64,000 bases of DNA, taken from contig NZ_JAQMWQ010000006.1 of assembly GCF_030403775.1 (NCBI RefSeq), forward strand, positions 186,001 to 250,000. Direction: 5' to 3'. Positions within the stretch are counted from its first letter, which is position 1. Every line of letters starts with the position of its first letter. The DNA is from Paenibacillus sp. BSR1-1 (GTDB lineage Bacteria; Bacillota; Bacilli; Bacillales; Cytobacillaceae). The notes beneath the pieces are model-generated. The model did not search any database. It had not been told where the DNA came from and was given only the letters and a program-made list of their open reading frames with translations. Positions 8,393 to 17,288 of the stretch are shown piece by piece. A program made the translations under genes and the position numbers.

Positions 8393-8989
8393 ATGGGGAA
8401 TAGCAACATTACTTGGCATCAATCCGCTGTTACAAAAACAGACCGCCATCTATTAAATGGGCATAAAAGCTGTGTTTTATGGTTTACCGGTTTATCAGGT
8501 TCCGGGAAATCAACGTTGGCGAACGCAGTAGATCATGCATTATTCGGACTAGGCTTTCGAAGTTATGTATTAGATGGAGACAATATCCGCCATGGCTTGA
8601 ACAGTGATTTAAGCTTCAGGCCCGAGGACCGAAAGGAAAATATTCGTAGAATTGGGGAAGTAGCGAAGCTTTTTGTTGATAGCGGTCAAATTGTTTCTTC
8701 GGCATTTATCTCTCCCTTTCAGGGGGACCGGGAACTTGTTCGCCAGTTATTCGAACCGGAAGAGTTTATTGAAATCTTTGTTAAATGTCCTATTGATATA
8801 TGCGAGGATAGGGATCCCAAGGGATTATACGTAAAAGCGAGAAAGGGTGAAATCCCTGAATTTACTGGAATCTCATCGCCATATGAAATTCCAGATAATC
8901 CAGAAATCATTATTGAAACGAATAAACTATCAATTGTTCAGTCAGTAGAGGCAGTCATTGCCTATTTAAGGGTAAAGAAGATCCTATAG
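8393..8989 (+). CDS. cysC: adenylylsulfate kinase
   Basis: It phosphorylates APS to PAPS. The 198-residue protein has the P-loop GLSGSGKS at 33-40, the substrate motif [24 protein letters not shown], and the mobile-lid segment [18 protein letters not shown] with a C-terminal FTGISSPYE, all typical of CysC. It lies 12 bp after sat and ends the operon before a strong terminator. Since the CysH here looks like an APS reductase, the kinase may serve PAPS-dependent sulfation or APS detoxification rather than the reductive path. Confidence 0.95.
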   Translation: MGNSNITWHQSAVTKTDRHLLNGHKSCVLWFTGLSGSGKSTLANAVDHALFGLGFRSYVLDGDNIRHGLNSDLSFRPEDRKENIRRIGEVAKLFVDSGQIVSSAFISPFQGDRELVRQLFEPEEFIEIFVKCPIDICEDRDPKGLYVKARKGEIPEFTGISSPYEIPDNPEIIIETNKLSIVQSVEAVIAYLRVKKIL

Positions 8990-9008
8990 TAGGGATCTTC
9001 TACTTTTT
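8977..9008 (+). terminator. terminator of the sulfolactate-type operon
   Basis: GAAGATCC (8977-8984) pairs with GGATCTTC (8993-9000), followed by TACTTTTTT. It overlaps the end of cysC and lies between convergent genes. Confidence 0.8.
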
Positions 9009-9629
9009 TCTCCAGCTGGCAGATAAAAAACTTAGTTTCTGAAACTTGAAACGATAGATATAGTCAATAATATTGGTAGAGAAAAATTGGCAAATAATTG
9101 CAAAGACAACGATTTTATAATTGATAACAAGGGCTGTTAAAAGAAAAATAATCATATTAATGCCCATCATTACTTTCCCAGGGCTCCATTTCTTGTAGTT
9201 AGCGATCATTAAAGCCGGAATGACCATTCCTCCGCTCGAAGCACCTGCCCGAATCAACAAACCTACGCCAATACCAAAAAAGAGGGAGCCGCCTATCATA
9301 TCAAACAATAAATTTATATGCTGAAAGGGGACTTGAGAAGTTAGGAAGCTGACAACTGTAGAGGTTGTTGCAACCGAAATAATGGTTCGTATTGTCCAGG
9401 TGAACCCAAAATATTTTAAGGCAAACATTAAAAAAACAATATTAGCCAGCCATAAGGAAAATCCAAGTGATAAATGAAACCAGTGATTCAATAATATTGC
9501 TAGCCCTGCTGCGCCCCCTGAAGGAATCGAGTGTGGAAATAAAAAGATAGACATAGAGAAACCTTGCAGCGTAGCTCCAAACAGTAAACAAAAATAGGTT
9601 AAGAGTGTTTTTTTCATATTCAGCTGCAA
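9000..9629 (-). CDS. YitT/UPF0750 family membrane protein (YitE-like)
   Basis: This 209-residue protein has about five to six hydrophobic segments. It matches the YitT family (DUF161) in FLFPHSIPSGGAAGLAILLN and GASSGGMVIPAL, but lacks the C-terminal DUF2179 domain of full-length members. The family's transport role is unknown. In the B. subtilis sulfolactate region a UPF0750 gene, yitE, lies beside the biosynthetic genes; here the homologue is convergent with them. The start is TTG at 9629 with GGAGGG five bases upstream; the next ATG (9617) is too far from the ribosome site. Confidence 0.8.
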   Translation of the reverse strand: MQLNMKKTLLTYFCLLFGATLQGFSMSIFLFPHSIPSGGAAGLAILLNHWFHLSLGFSLWLANIVFLMFALKYFGFTWTIRTIISVATTSTVVSFLTSQVPFQHINLLFDMIGGSLFFGIGVGLLIRAGASSGGMVIPALMIANYKKWSPGKVMMGINMIIFLLTALVINYKIVVFAIICQFFSTNIIDYIYRFKFQKLSFLSASWRKK

Positions 9630-9688
9630 TAATCCCTCCCCAATAAACCATCCTTGTCCATTTTATGATTCCCCCCTTTAAAAAATGC

Positions 9689-9717
9689 AAATAGGGCCGG
9701 CTAGGCCGGCCCTATTT
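9689..9717 (-). terminator. terminator of the LysM-deacetylase gene
   Basis: A perfect 13-bp stem with arms ending in GGGCCGGC and GCCGGCCC closes on a 3-base loop and begins at the stop codon of the gene at 9717. Confidence 0.85.
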
Positions 9718-10877
9718 TAATTTAATAGTTCTGTTAGTGTAACCAATTGGTAGCCTTGAGCTTGAAGCCAAGGAATGACGGTGTCGACAGCTTCAGGGGT
9801 ATTGATGCCGCCGATGTGCATAAGAATGATATCGCCATTGCTTGCACCAGCTTTTATTCTTGAAACGAGCGTCTCGGTTGATGGCTGCTGCCAGTCGATC
9901 GTATCGAGAGACCATTGAATGCTGTATGGATAACCAGCCTGCCCGACAGTTTTTAATGCTGCGGGGTTGTAAGAGCCAAATGGAAAGCGGAAATAGGGCT
10001 GCGGGGATTTTCCGGTCGCTTTTTTAATCGCCTGATCCGCCTTAAGAATATCCTGCTTAAAAGCAGCTGCAGTCGTTTTTACTGCATCAGGATGGGAATA
10101 GGAATGGTTGCCAATTTCGTGTCCTTCATCGGCAATTCTTTTTGCAAGGACTGGATACTTTTCAACCCATTTGCCAGTAAGGAAAAAGGTTGCTTTAAGA
10201 TTATATTTTTTCAGAACATCTAAAATCGCAATCCCTGCGGCATCACTTCCGGCATCAAAGGTTAAGGCAATTTCTTTTTTCTGCAGGCTGCCGTTAGAGA
10301 TGAGTGCGGATGATGCAGTGGCAGGCGGCGGATCTTGTTTCGGCGGCTCCACAGGTGGCGGTGGCTCTACATTCTTTCCATAAAGCTTTAAGATCTGGCC
10401 TGCATAGATGACATCGGATTTAAGGTTATTCCATTGTTTAATTTTTACCACTGTTACTTCTGCACGAGTTGCAATGGAGTAAAGTGTATCCCCATTAACA
10501 ACTTCATACTTCACAATTTCATCGGGGGGTACATTAATTTTTTCGGGTGTTTCAGGAGTTGGATTATCTGGTTTTCCCTCGTTTGGAGTTTCAGGCGGCG
10601 GATTCTCCTTAACAGGTGGATCTTCTTTGACTGGATCAGGCCCGTTATTTTTGCCGCTGTCAACAGGAGTCTCAACGGTGGGTGATTTAATTGGTTTACC
10701 TTGATCAAATATGTTCAGAGTTTGAAAAAATAACATGTATAGAACACCTATAAAACTTATCGCTGCTAAACAATAGTAAATCCACTTACCTGCAGTTCGT
10801 TTGATATGGGAGACTACCCCCAAGACAAGAAAAATTGAAAAGATGAGAAAAAGAAGAAGGATGATGATTTCTGGCAA
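9717..10877 (-). CDS. LysM-polysaccharide deacetylase, membrane anchored
   Basis: This is a cell-surface CE4 deacetylase, probably acting on peptidoglycan. In its 386 residues I see two hydrophobic segments (4-24, 33-51), a Pro/Glu-rich spacer (65-120), one LysM domain (123-166) that would bind peptidoglycan, a second Pro-rich spacer, and the NodB domain with TFDAGSD (206-212), HSYSH (258-262) and RFPFGSYN (297-304). The first motif differs from the usual TFDDG: the second Asp, a metal ligand, is Ala. An Asp two residues on may compensate. The start is TTG with AAAGGGGG eight bases upstream. It has its own terminator and stands alone. Confidence 0.9.
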   Translation of the reverse strand: MPEIIILLLFLIFSIFLVLGVVSHIKRTAGKWIYYCLAAISFIGVLYMLFFQTLNIFDQGKPIKSPTVETPVDSGKNNGPDPVKEDPPVKENPPPETPNEGKPDNPTPETPEKINVPPDEIVKYEVVNGDTLYSIATRAEVTVVKIKQWNNLKSDVIYAGQILKLYGKNVEPPPPVEPPKQDPPPATASSALISNGSLQKKEIALTFDAGSDAAGIAILDVLKKYNLKATFFLTGKWVEKYPVLAKRIADEGHEIGNHSYSHPDAVKTTAAAFKQDILKADQAIKKATGKSPQPYFRFPFGSYNPAALKTVGQAGYPYSIQWSLDTIDWQQPSTETLVSRIKAGASNGDIILMHIGGINTPEAVDTVIPWLQAQGYQLVTLTELLN

Positions 10878-11142
10878 GATAAATTCCCCCTTTGTTTTCT
10901 GAATAAACAGGGAGCAGAAATCGGTTTGATAATGGTTCAGCTTTATAGGGGATATGTAAGGGAATGGTTGAGAAAAAAGTACTAATTTCTGCCTTAATTA
11001 TACGATATGAGACATTCGCCCATAGGTGCCGAAAATCTTAAAAAGTAGAAATATTTCAAAAAAGAGTAATGATTCCGAAAATATAATGGATGTTATTTTT
11101 TTATAATTTACTAATAGGGAGTTGACGAAAGGAGGAATAAAA

Positions 11143-12612
11143 ATGAAAACAAAACTAAAAGGAAGATACGTCATTGGTTTTGATGGCCATGACCACGTCC
11201 TAATCGAAAACGCTGAGGTCGTTTATGAACAAGACACCATTATTTATGTTGGTAAAAATTACGCAGGTGAAGTAAACGAGGAAATCGATGCAGGGAATGC
11301 TGTCATAAGTCCAGGCTTTATCGATTTAAATGCTCTCGGGGATATTGACCATGATATCCTACATGTAGAGGCTAGTTCGAGAAGACAGAAGAACCTGCTC
11401 TGGTCAGAGCAGTATGTTCAAAACGGGCATCATGAGGTCATGACCGCTGAAGAGGAAGCCTTCAAATCCCTATATGCATACTCACAACTGATTCTTCATG
11501 GGATCACGACGGCGATGCCAATCACATCTGTTTTTTATAAAAAATGGGCAGAAACGTATGAGGAGCTTGCTGCGGCAGCACATCATGCCGTTAGTCTGGG
11601 ATTAAGAATTTATCTCGGTCCAAGCTACCAATCAGGGATAAGAGTGGTACAGCCTGATGGTACGATTAAACTATACTGGGATGAAGCCGCTGGAAAAGAA
11701 GGTTTACAGCAGGCAGTAAGGTTTGTGGAGGAATTCGACGGCACAAATGATGGATTGGTCAGGGGGATGCTCGCACCGGAACGGATTGAGTGTCAAACGA
11801 CAGAAAGTCTCACCCAAACAAAATATTTTAGTGATCAATTAGGTGTTCCTATTAAACTACATGCGGCCCAGGGAAGCTTTGAGTACCATACCATTTTAGA
11901 AAGGTACGGAGTAACACCAATTCAGTATTTATATAACCTCGGCTTCTTAGGTCCAAAAACGGGAATCCCCCATGCTCATTTTATTGCTGGATATAGTGAA
12001 GCGCAAAAAGGCGAGGGTGATGATATTGCTCTTTTAAAAGAAACGAACACGACCGTCATTCATTGCCCATTAATCATTGGCAGACATATGTCAGCATTAG
12101 AATCCTTTGCCAAATATAAAAGGGCAGGTATCAATTTGGCGCTTGGAACAGATACCTTTCCACCGGATATGTTCCAAAACATTCGTACTGGAAGTATGTT
12201 TTCACGATTTATCGAAAAAGAACAAGAGGATTCAACCTACGCAGATTTCTTCCGGGCGGCTACACTTGGTGCTGCAAAATTTCTAGGAAGAGAGGATCTC
12301 GGCCGACTTTCAGTTGGCGCGAAAGCAGATATTATTGCCATTGACTTAGATGGTTTTCATATGGGAGTTCTTGACGAACCAATCCGGACTATGATTGCCA
12401 GTGGTTCAGGAAGGGACGTAAAGCTTTCTATCATCAACGGAAAAATCGTAATGAAAGATCAAAAAATCCCTAATCTAGATTTAGATAAAATCAAAACAAA
12501 AGGACAGCAATATTTTAACAAGATGAGAAAGGGCTATTTAGAAAGGGATTATCAGAGATTGGAAGAAAATGAATTATTTCCACCTTCCTTTAAAGTAGTA
12601 GATTCTATTTAA
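11143..12612 (+). CDS. AtzA/TrzA-like amidohydrolase with altered metal motif
   Basis: This 489-residue protein belongs to the amidohydrolase superfamily, close to chlorohydrolase/SsnA-type deaminases. It keeps the later metal ligands: KLHAAQG (strand 5), PHAHFIAG (strand 6) and ALGTDTFPPD (strand 8). At strand 1, where HxH is expected after PGFID, it has LNALGDIDHD, so the first two metal ligands look replaced. It may use another metal geometry or a downstream His. A TTG at 11122 precedes the AAAGGAGG site, so ATG 11143 is the start. It heads a run of genes for uptake and hydrolysis of an unknown compound. The substrate cannot be read from sequence. Confidence 0.85.
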   Translation: MKTKLKGRYVIGFDGHDHVLIENAEVVYEQDTIIYVGKNYAGEVNEEIDAGNAVISPGFIDLNALGDIDHDILHVEASSRRQKNLLWSEQYVQNGHHEVMTAEEEAFKSLYAYSQLILHGITTAMPITSVFYKKWAETYEELAAAAHHAVSLGLRIYLGPSYQSGIRVVQPDGTIKLYWDEAAGKEGLQQAVRFVEEFDGTNDGLVRGMLAPERIECQTTESLTQTKYFSDQLGVPIKLHAAQGSFEYHTILERYGVTPIQYLYNLGFLGPKTGIPHAHFIAGYSEAQKGEGDDIALLKETNTTVIHCPLIIGRHMSALESFAKYKRAGINLALGTDTFPPDMFQNIRTGSMFSRFIEKEQEDSTYADFFRAATLGAAKFLGREDLGRLSVGAKADIIAIDLDGFHMGVLDEPIRTMIASGSGRDVKLSIINGKIVMKDQKIPNLDLDKIKTKGQQYFNKMRKGYLERDYQRLEENELFPPSFKVVDSI

Positions 12613-12647
12613 ATTGTTAAAAAGAAGTAAAGATATTGAAAATTAAA

Positions 12648-12690
12648 GTAAATATTTTCGAAATAAAATTATCTGAATATTTTCTATAAT
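12648..12690 (+). promoter_or_regulatory. putative promoter of first binding-protein gene
   Basis: TATAAT at 12685-12690 is preceded by GTAAATATTTTC (12648) and TGAATATTTTC (12674). The same arrangement, GTAAATATTC repeats before a TATAAT, lies upstream of the paralogous gene at 24321. No clear -35 is visible, which suits activator dependence. Confidence 0.4.
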
Positions 12691-12738
12691 TAGACAAGTA
12701 ATAACAAAGATTATAATAATATTCAGGAGGTAGAGTTG

Positions 12739-14304
12739 ATGAAAGCAATTCGGGGGGGAAGAAGTTTATTTCTTGTGATGCTGGTGGTGTTTCTTATTAC
12801 CGGGTGCTCAACCAATAAGGACGTGAGCACAAAAGAGACTGGGAAGAAGACAGCGTCAAAAGACGGAGGGACACTAGTGATAGCCCGTTTGTCTGATGCA
12901 GAAAACTTGGATCAGCAGTTTATGTCTACCATTAATGCAGCAAGCGTTACACACCGCAAAGTATATGAAGGTTTAGTTGGCCGTGATAAAAATGCCGAAA
13001 TCCAGCCATTATTAGCAGAAAAATGGGAACAGTTGAATGATACCACATGGGAATTCAAATTAAGAAAAGGTGTTAAATTTCATGATGGTACCGATTTTAA
13101 TGCTAATGCAGTGAAAGCTACATTTGATCGCCTCTTAGATCCTAAGGTAGCTTCTCCAAGAGCAGTTGTTTTTAAGATGGTAAAAGAAGTAAAGGTTGTG
13201 GATGATTATACGGTTCAGTTTCTTTTATCAGAGCCATTTTCCCCGCTGCTTTCAATTTTGGCAAGCCATGAAGGCGGAATCATTAGTCCTAAAACCATCG
13301 AAAAATACGGAAAGAACATTATTAAAGAACCAAATGGAACGGGCCCATTTGTTTTTGAATCGTGGACGCCTGGACAAGAAATTGTCTTAACCAAAAATAA
13401 AAATTATTGGGGAGAAAAAGCAAAGGTCGACAAAGTTGTTTTTAAGGTCGTACCTGAAGAAACTACCAGAATTTCAATGCTGGAAACAGGAGAAGCCCAA
13501 ATTGCTGAACCGCTTTCTGTCCCAATGATGGATACGGTCGCAGCTTCGCAGGCAGTAGATGTTTATCGAAGTGAAGGATATGGAACCGAGTATATTGGCT
13601 TTAACGTTCAAAAGAAACCATTTAATGATGAAAGAGTCCGGAAGGCCATTGCCCATGCAGTTGAAATGGATTCCATTCTGAAAGGGGTTTATAACAACGT
13701 AGGGAAGAAGGCTAATTCGTTATTAGGTTCAAAAGTTTTCGGCTACAATCCTGATATGAAAGCGTACGAATATAACTTAAATGAAGCAAAGAAATTACTG
13801 GCTGAGGCAGGCTATCCAAATGGCTTTGAAGTGACCCTTAAAACTATGGATAGCAAAGAAAGAGTGAATATGGCCGAAGTGCTTCAATCACAATTAAAAG
13901 GGATTGGAGTAAAATTAAAAATCCAAGTGTTGGAGTACGGTACCTTTGTTGACCAAGCAAACAAGGGAGACACTGAAATGTTTATCCTGAGCTGGAGAAA
14001 TGCGACGGGTGATGCCGATTATAATCAGTATAACCTTTTCCATACAAACTCTCAGGGTGGAGCTGGGAATACTTTCTTCTACAGTAATAAAGAAGCTGAT
14101 CGCTTAATTGAAGCTGCCCGCAGTGAAAAGGACCAAGAAAAACGGAAAGAATTATATGCCCAGTCACAACAATTAGAAATGAAAGAAGCGGTTTATATTC
14201 CAGTTCGAGTCATTGAAAATTTAGCAGCTGTCTCAAAGGATGTAAAAGGCTTTGCTATTAGTCCATCTGGCTATCTGGAATTAAATGATGTCTCAATAAA
14301 ATAG
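12739..14304 (+). CDS. ABC transporter substrate-binding lipoprotein (SBP family 5), first copy
   Basis: This 522-residue extracellular binding lipoprotein has a signal peptide with lipobox ITGC (Cys23) and the family-5 (peptide/opine/nickel) pattern: LAEKWEQ, VKFHDGTDF, NGTGPFVF, and the C-terminal ARSEKDQEKRKELY region. Sequences such as KMVKEVKVVDDYTVQ, ETGEAQI and FNDERVRKAI match the second copy at 24321 closely, so the two are recent paralogues. No permease or ATPase follows; it would have to use the operon at 20150-24031. The ATG at 12739 is eight bases from AGGAGG; the TTG just before is too close. Confidence 0.9.
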   Translation: MKAIRGGRSLFLVMLVVFLITGCSTNKDVSTKETGKKTASKDGGTLVIARLSDAENLDQQFMSTINAASVTHRKVYEGLVGRDKNAEIQPLLAEKWEQLNDTTWEFKLRKGVKFHDGTDFNANAVKATFDRLLDPKVASPRAVVFKMVKEVKVVDDYTVQFLLSEPFSPLLSILASHEGGIISPKTIEKYGKNIIKEPNGTGPFVFESWTPGQEIVLTKNKNYWGEKAKVDKVVFKVVPEETTRISMLETGEAQIAEPLSVPMMDTVAASQAVDVYRSEGYGTEYIGFNVQKKPFNDERVRKAIAHAVEMDSILKGVYNNVGKKANSLLGSKVFGYNPDMKAYEYNLNEAKKLLAEAGYPNGFEVTLKTMDSKERVNMAEVLQSQLKGIGVKLKIQVLEYGTFVDQANKGDTEMFILSWRNATGDADYNQYNLFHTNSQGGAGNTFFYSNKEADRLIEAARSEKDQEKRKELYAQSQQLEMKEAVYIPVRVIENLAAVSKDVKGFAISPSGYLELNDVSIK

Positions 14305-14388
14305 ACTCTATCAGATAAGAGGGATATCCATTGGATAACCCCTTTTATCATGTTGGTTGTGTTAAAGGTCATTGTTGATTTTGAAACT

Positions 14389-14521
14389 CTGTTGATTGGA
14401 GCGGAAGGCGCGAGACTCCTGCGGGAGGACGGGGCAGGGGAGACCCCACAGGCGCTTCAGCGCCGAGGAGGCTCCCCGGACCGCCCGCGGAAAGCGAAGT
14501 GGCTGAAGCGCAAATCAACAG
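14389..14521 (+). repeat. 133-bp repeat element, copy 3
   Basis: This copy is 133 bp with intact 9-bp terminal inverted repeats, lying between the binding-protein gene and the next amidohydrolase gene. It is closely similar to copy 2 and has the same orientation. Its insertion splits what may once have been a single operon. Internal symmetric blocks (for example GGCGCTTCAGCGCC) could form hairpins in the transcript. Confidence 0.88.
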
Positions 14522-14572
14522 CCAAGTTTAACACAGTCATCATGTTAATAAAAAATGAAAGGAAGATTTGAA

Positions 14573-15796
14573 ATGAATAACAAATATTGGTTACAGAATG
14601 CTCGGTTAGAAACTGGACATAAAAAAGAAAATGATAGAGTTGTAGGAACAAAGACAGAACTTTGTCACCTTTTAATAGAGGATGGGAAAATAGCAAAAAT
14701 CATCAAAGCTGCAGAACAAAAGGAAGATGATTATCCGGTTAAAGATGCAAAAGGCCTGCTTTTGATCCCTTCCTTTATTGAAAAGCATGTCCATCTAGAT
14801 AAAACTTATATGGGTGATGCTTGGCGCGCATGTATCCCGGCTAAAGGTGTCATAGACCGTTGCAATATTGAAAAAAATATTCTCGCATCTCTTCCCTCAA
14901 GCACACAACAGCGGGCAGAAGCACTGCTTGAGGTTCTATTATCCTATGGTTCCACCCATGTTCGAACACATGTCGATATTTATCCTGAAGTGAAATTGCA
15001 AAATTTAGAAGGCGTGCAGAATGCTTTAGAAACTTATTCCCATAAAGTAAGTTCAGAAATTGTAGCGTTCGCCCAGCACGGGCTGCTCCGTCCCGGTACT
15101 GCAGAACTATTACGTGAGGCGTTGAGGAACGGGGCAGGGCTCGTAGGGGCTGTCGATCCAGCAACTGTCGATCAAAATATCGAAGCCTCCCTAGTCCAGT
15201 TAATGGATTTAGCAGTTGAAGGGAATGCCGATATTGATTTGCATTTACATGATCCTGGCCACTTAGGCACTTTCACGATGAAGCGTCTAGCTATCTTAAC
15301 TAAGGAAGCAGGCTGGGAAGGAAGAGTAGCGGTTAGTCATGCTTTTGGATTAGGAGATATATCACGCGATGAAGCAATTGAAATGGCAGAAATTTTAAAA
15401 GAGGCAGGAATTTCAATCGTTACGAGCCTGCCAATTGGAAGAAATATTCCTCCGGTAAACCTTTTAACTGAATATGGTGTAGAAGTGGCAATCGGCAATG
15501 ATAATATCTATGATTCGTGGTGGCCGACGGGAAATGGGGATGTCCTTGAAAGGGCTGGAAGATTAATTGAACGCTGCCGCTGGACAGATGAGGTGTCGCT
15601 TGCACAGACCTTAAAATATATAACTGGCGGAATAACTCCTCTGAACAAAGAAGGAAGCCAGGTATGGCCAAAAGTAGGTGATACAGCCAATATGGTATTG
15701 GTAGAAGCAAGCTGTTCAGCGGAGGCCGTTGCAAGGCGATCAAACCGTCAAGCCGTATTTTATCAAGGAAACTTGGTTTCTGGATCATTAAATTAA
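14573..15796 (+). CDS. cytosine-deaminase/AtzC-like amidohydrolase, paralogue 1
   Basis: This 407-residue metal-dependent hydrolase is of the CodA/AtzC branch, which removes amino groups from pyrimidine or triazine rings. Metal ligands are present: KHVHLDKTY (HxH, strand 1), FAQHGL, DLHLHDPGH (strand 5), VSHAFGLGD (strand 6) and IGNDNIYDSW (strand 8 Asp). The C-terminal CSAEAVARR is shared with the paralogues at 25961 and 27221. The start ATG 14573 follows AAAGGAAG; an ATG at 14555 lies before that site. The gene follows copy 3 of the repeat and precedes a strong terminator. The exact substrate is unknown. Confidence 0.88.
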   Translation: MNNKYWLQNARLETGHKKENDRVVGTKTELCHLLIEDGKIAKIIKAAEQKEDDYPVKDAKGLLLIPSFIEKHVHLDKTYMGDAWRACIPAKGVIDRCNIEKNILASLPSSTQQRAEALLEVLLSYGSTHVRTHVDIYPEVKLQNLEGVQNALETYSHKVSSEIVAFAQHGLLRPGTAELLREALRNGAGLVGAVDPATVDQNIEASLVQLMDLAVEGNADIDLHLHDPGHLGTFTMKRLAILTKEAGWEGRVAVSHAFGLGDISRDEAIEMAEILKEAGISIVTSLPIGRNIPPVNLLTEYGVEVAIGNDNIYDSWWPTGNGDVLERAGRLIERCRWTDEVSLAQTLKYITGGITPLNKEGSQVWPKVGDTANMVLVEASCSAEAVARRSNRQAVFYQGNLVSGSLN

Positions 15797-15806
15797 TTTA
15801 TAAAGC

Positions 15807-15836
15807 AAAAGGGGATGATGCCATCATCCCCTTTTT
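15807..15836. terminator. bidirectional terminator between convergent genes
   Basis: AAAAGGGGATGATG (15807-15820) pairs with CATCATCCCCTTTT (15822-15835). With A- and T-runs on both sides it can end transcription of the amidohydrolase gene and of the permease gene at 15824. Confidence 0.85.
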
Positions 15837-17281
15837 GGTATGCTTGCCGTATTCTGCTCCAACCGGCGGGCAATAAACCAATTGCTTAAATAATAGAATA
15901 TTAGATAAAGAATAGCAGAAACAAGGATTCCACTAAACCAGGATACCCTATAAAGCGGTTCAAGGCTTGGGATGAATTTTCCTAGTAAGCTTAGACTGCC
16001 GGCCAAAAGAGTAGATAGTATGGCAGGAATATGATATTCATTCGTTATTAGCATATTGATTTTTATAGAATACAACTCTTGTAAATTAATTTCCTTTTTA
16101 TTTATTAAAAAGTAATGCACAAGCATCACCCCGATTACAGGACTTAACATTCCTCCAACCATATTTAAAAAGGTAAAAATACTTTCAGGATTCTCCATAA
16201 GCTTCCAAGGCATAATCAGTAAACCCATCAACGCAGCAAGTATTGCGCCAGATTTAAAGTTGAGACTTTTCGGTAATAAGGCAGCCAATTGAGAACCGGC
16301 AGGAATAATATTTCCAACAATGTTAACAGATAATGTCGATAAACAAATGGTTAGCAAGGAAAGGACAATTGCAAATTTGCTATCAAAGCGATCAATCACT
16401 TCAAGAACATTCCAAATGGGTACTCCAAAGGCAACCTCTGACCCAATGATAATCGTAATACTAGCAATGGCAAACAATAAATAAGTACTCAAAAGCCCTG
16501 CAGCTTGACCCCAAAATTGTTCTTTATTGGAACGTGAATATCTAGTCACATCCGAAACACTTAATATTTGTGCTACCCACGATGCTAAAATGGCGGAAAT
16601 GCAGCTTAAAATAATTAAAATACTATTTCCGTCTACACCTTTCGAACGATAGTTTAAAATAGGAGTGATTCCTCCGGCAAAATGAATGGCCCAAATGGCC
16701 ATTCCGCCAAAAACCACAAAAACCAAAGGAGAGAGCAGCTTCGTTAACCTCCCTAATGATTTGATGCCGGTAAAAATAAATAAAACATTGATTATCCAAA
16801 AGAGCAAAAGGGAAATAAGACTGGACAGACTTAATCCTAAAAAGCTCCAATTAGCTCCTAATGTTGGATACGGCGCCCAAATTTCCCCAATCAATATGGT
16901 GACAGCCAGGCTGCCAGCATAGGTTTGCAGTCCAAACCACATAATCGCTGCCACAACGCCCCTAAGAATTCCTGGAAAAGTAGCGCCTTTCCGACCGAAG
17001 CTTGATCGAATTAGGATTGAGAAAGGGATTCCATATTTCCCTCCGGCATGGCCATTTAAGATCATCATAGCTGCCAATATAAGGGCTGAAAGGATAATGA
17101 TGAAAAATACTTGCCAGATGGATAAACCTAATGCAAAAAAACCACCAATCGTAACGTAGGATGGGACATTATGTACGGAGCCCATCCAAATAGAGAAATA
17201 ATGTCCAAACTTCCATGTACGAGCTTCGGGGGATGTTGGTAATAAATCCTTGCTATACATAATTGAATCTTCTTGTTTCAA
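15824..17281 (-). CDS. NCS1 nucleobase/allantoin permease
   Basis: This 485-residue permease of the nucleobase:cation symporter-1 family has about 12 membrane segments. Family marks are the N-terminal ARTWKFGHYFSIWMGSVHNV, LNGHAGGKYGIPF, IRSSFGRKGA, and SVSDVTRYSRS. It lines up well with B. subtilis PucI (allantoin permease) through most of its length. It probably imports allantoin, hydantoin, cytosine or a related ring. The start is TTG at 17281 with GGTGAG six bases upstream. It is the last gene of an operon with a two-component system and an SSS transporter, lying 7 bp after the latter. Confidence 0.88.
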   Translation of the reverse strand: MKQEDSIMYSKDLLPTSPEARTWKFGHYFSIWMGSVHNVPSYVTIGGFFALGLSIWQVFFIIILSALILAAMMILNGHAGGKYGIPFSILIRSSFGRKGATFPGILRGVVAAIMWFGLQTYAGSLAVTILIGEIWAPYPTLGANWSFLGLSLSSLISLLLFWIINVLFIFTGIKSLGRLTKLLSPLVFVVFGGMAIWAIHFAGGITPILNYRSKGVDGNSILIILSCISAILASWVAQILSVSDVTRYSRSNKEQFWGQAAGLLSTYLLFAIASITIIIGSEVAFGVPIWNVLEVIDRFDSKFAIVLSLLTICLSTLSVNIVGNIIPAGSQLAALLPKSLNFKSGAILAALMGLLIMPWKLMENPESIFTFLNMVGGMLSPVIGVMLVHYFLINKKEINLQELYSIKINMLITNEYHIPAILSTLLAGSLSLLGKFIPSLEPLYRVSWFSGILVSAILYLIFYYLSNWFIARRLEQNTASIPKRG

Positions 17282-17288
17282 ATTGAAC

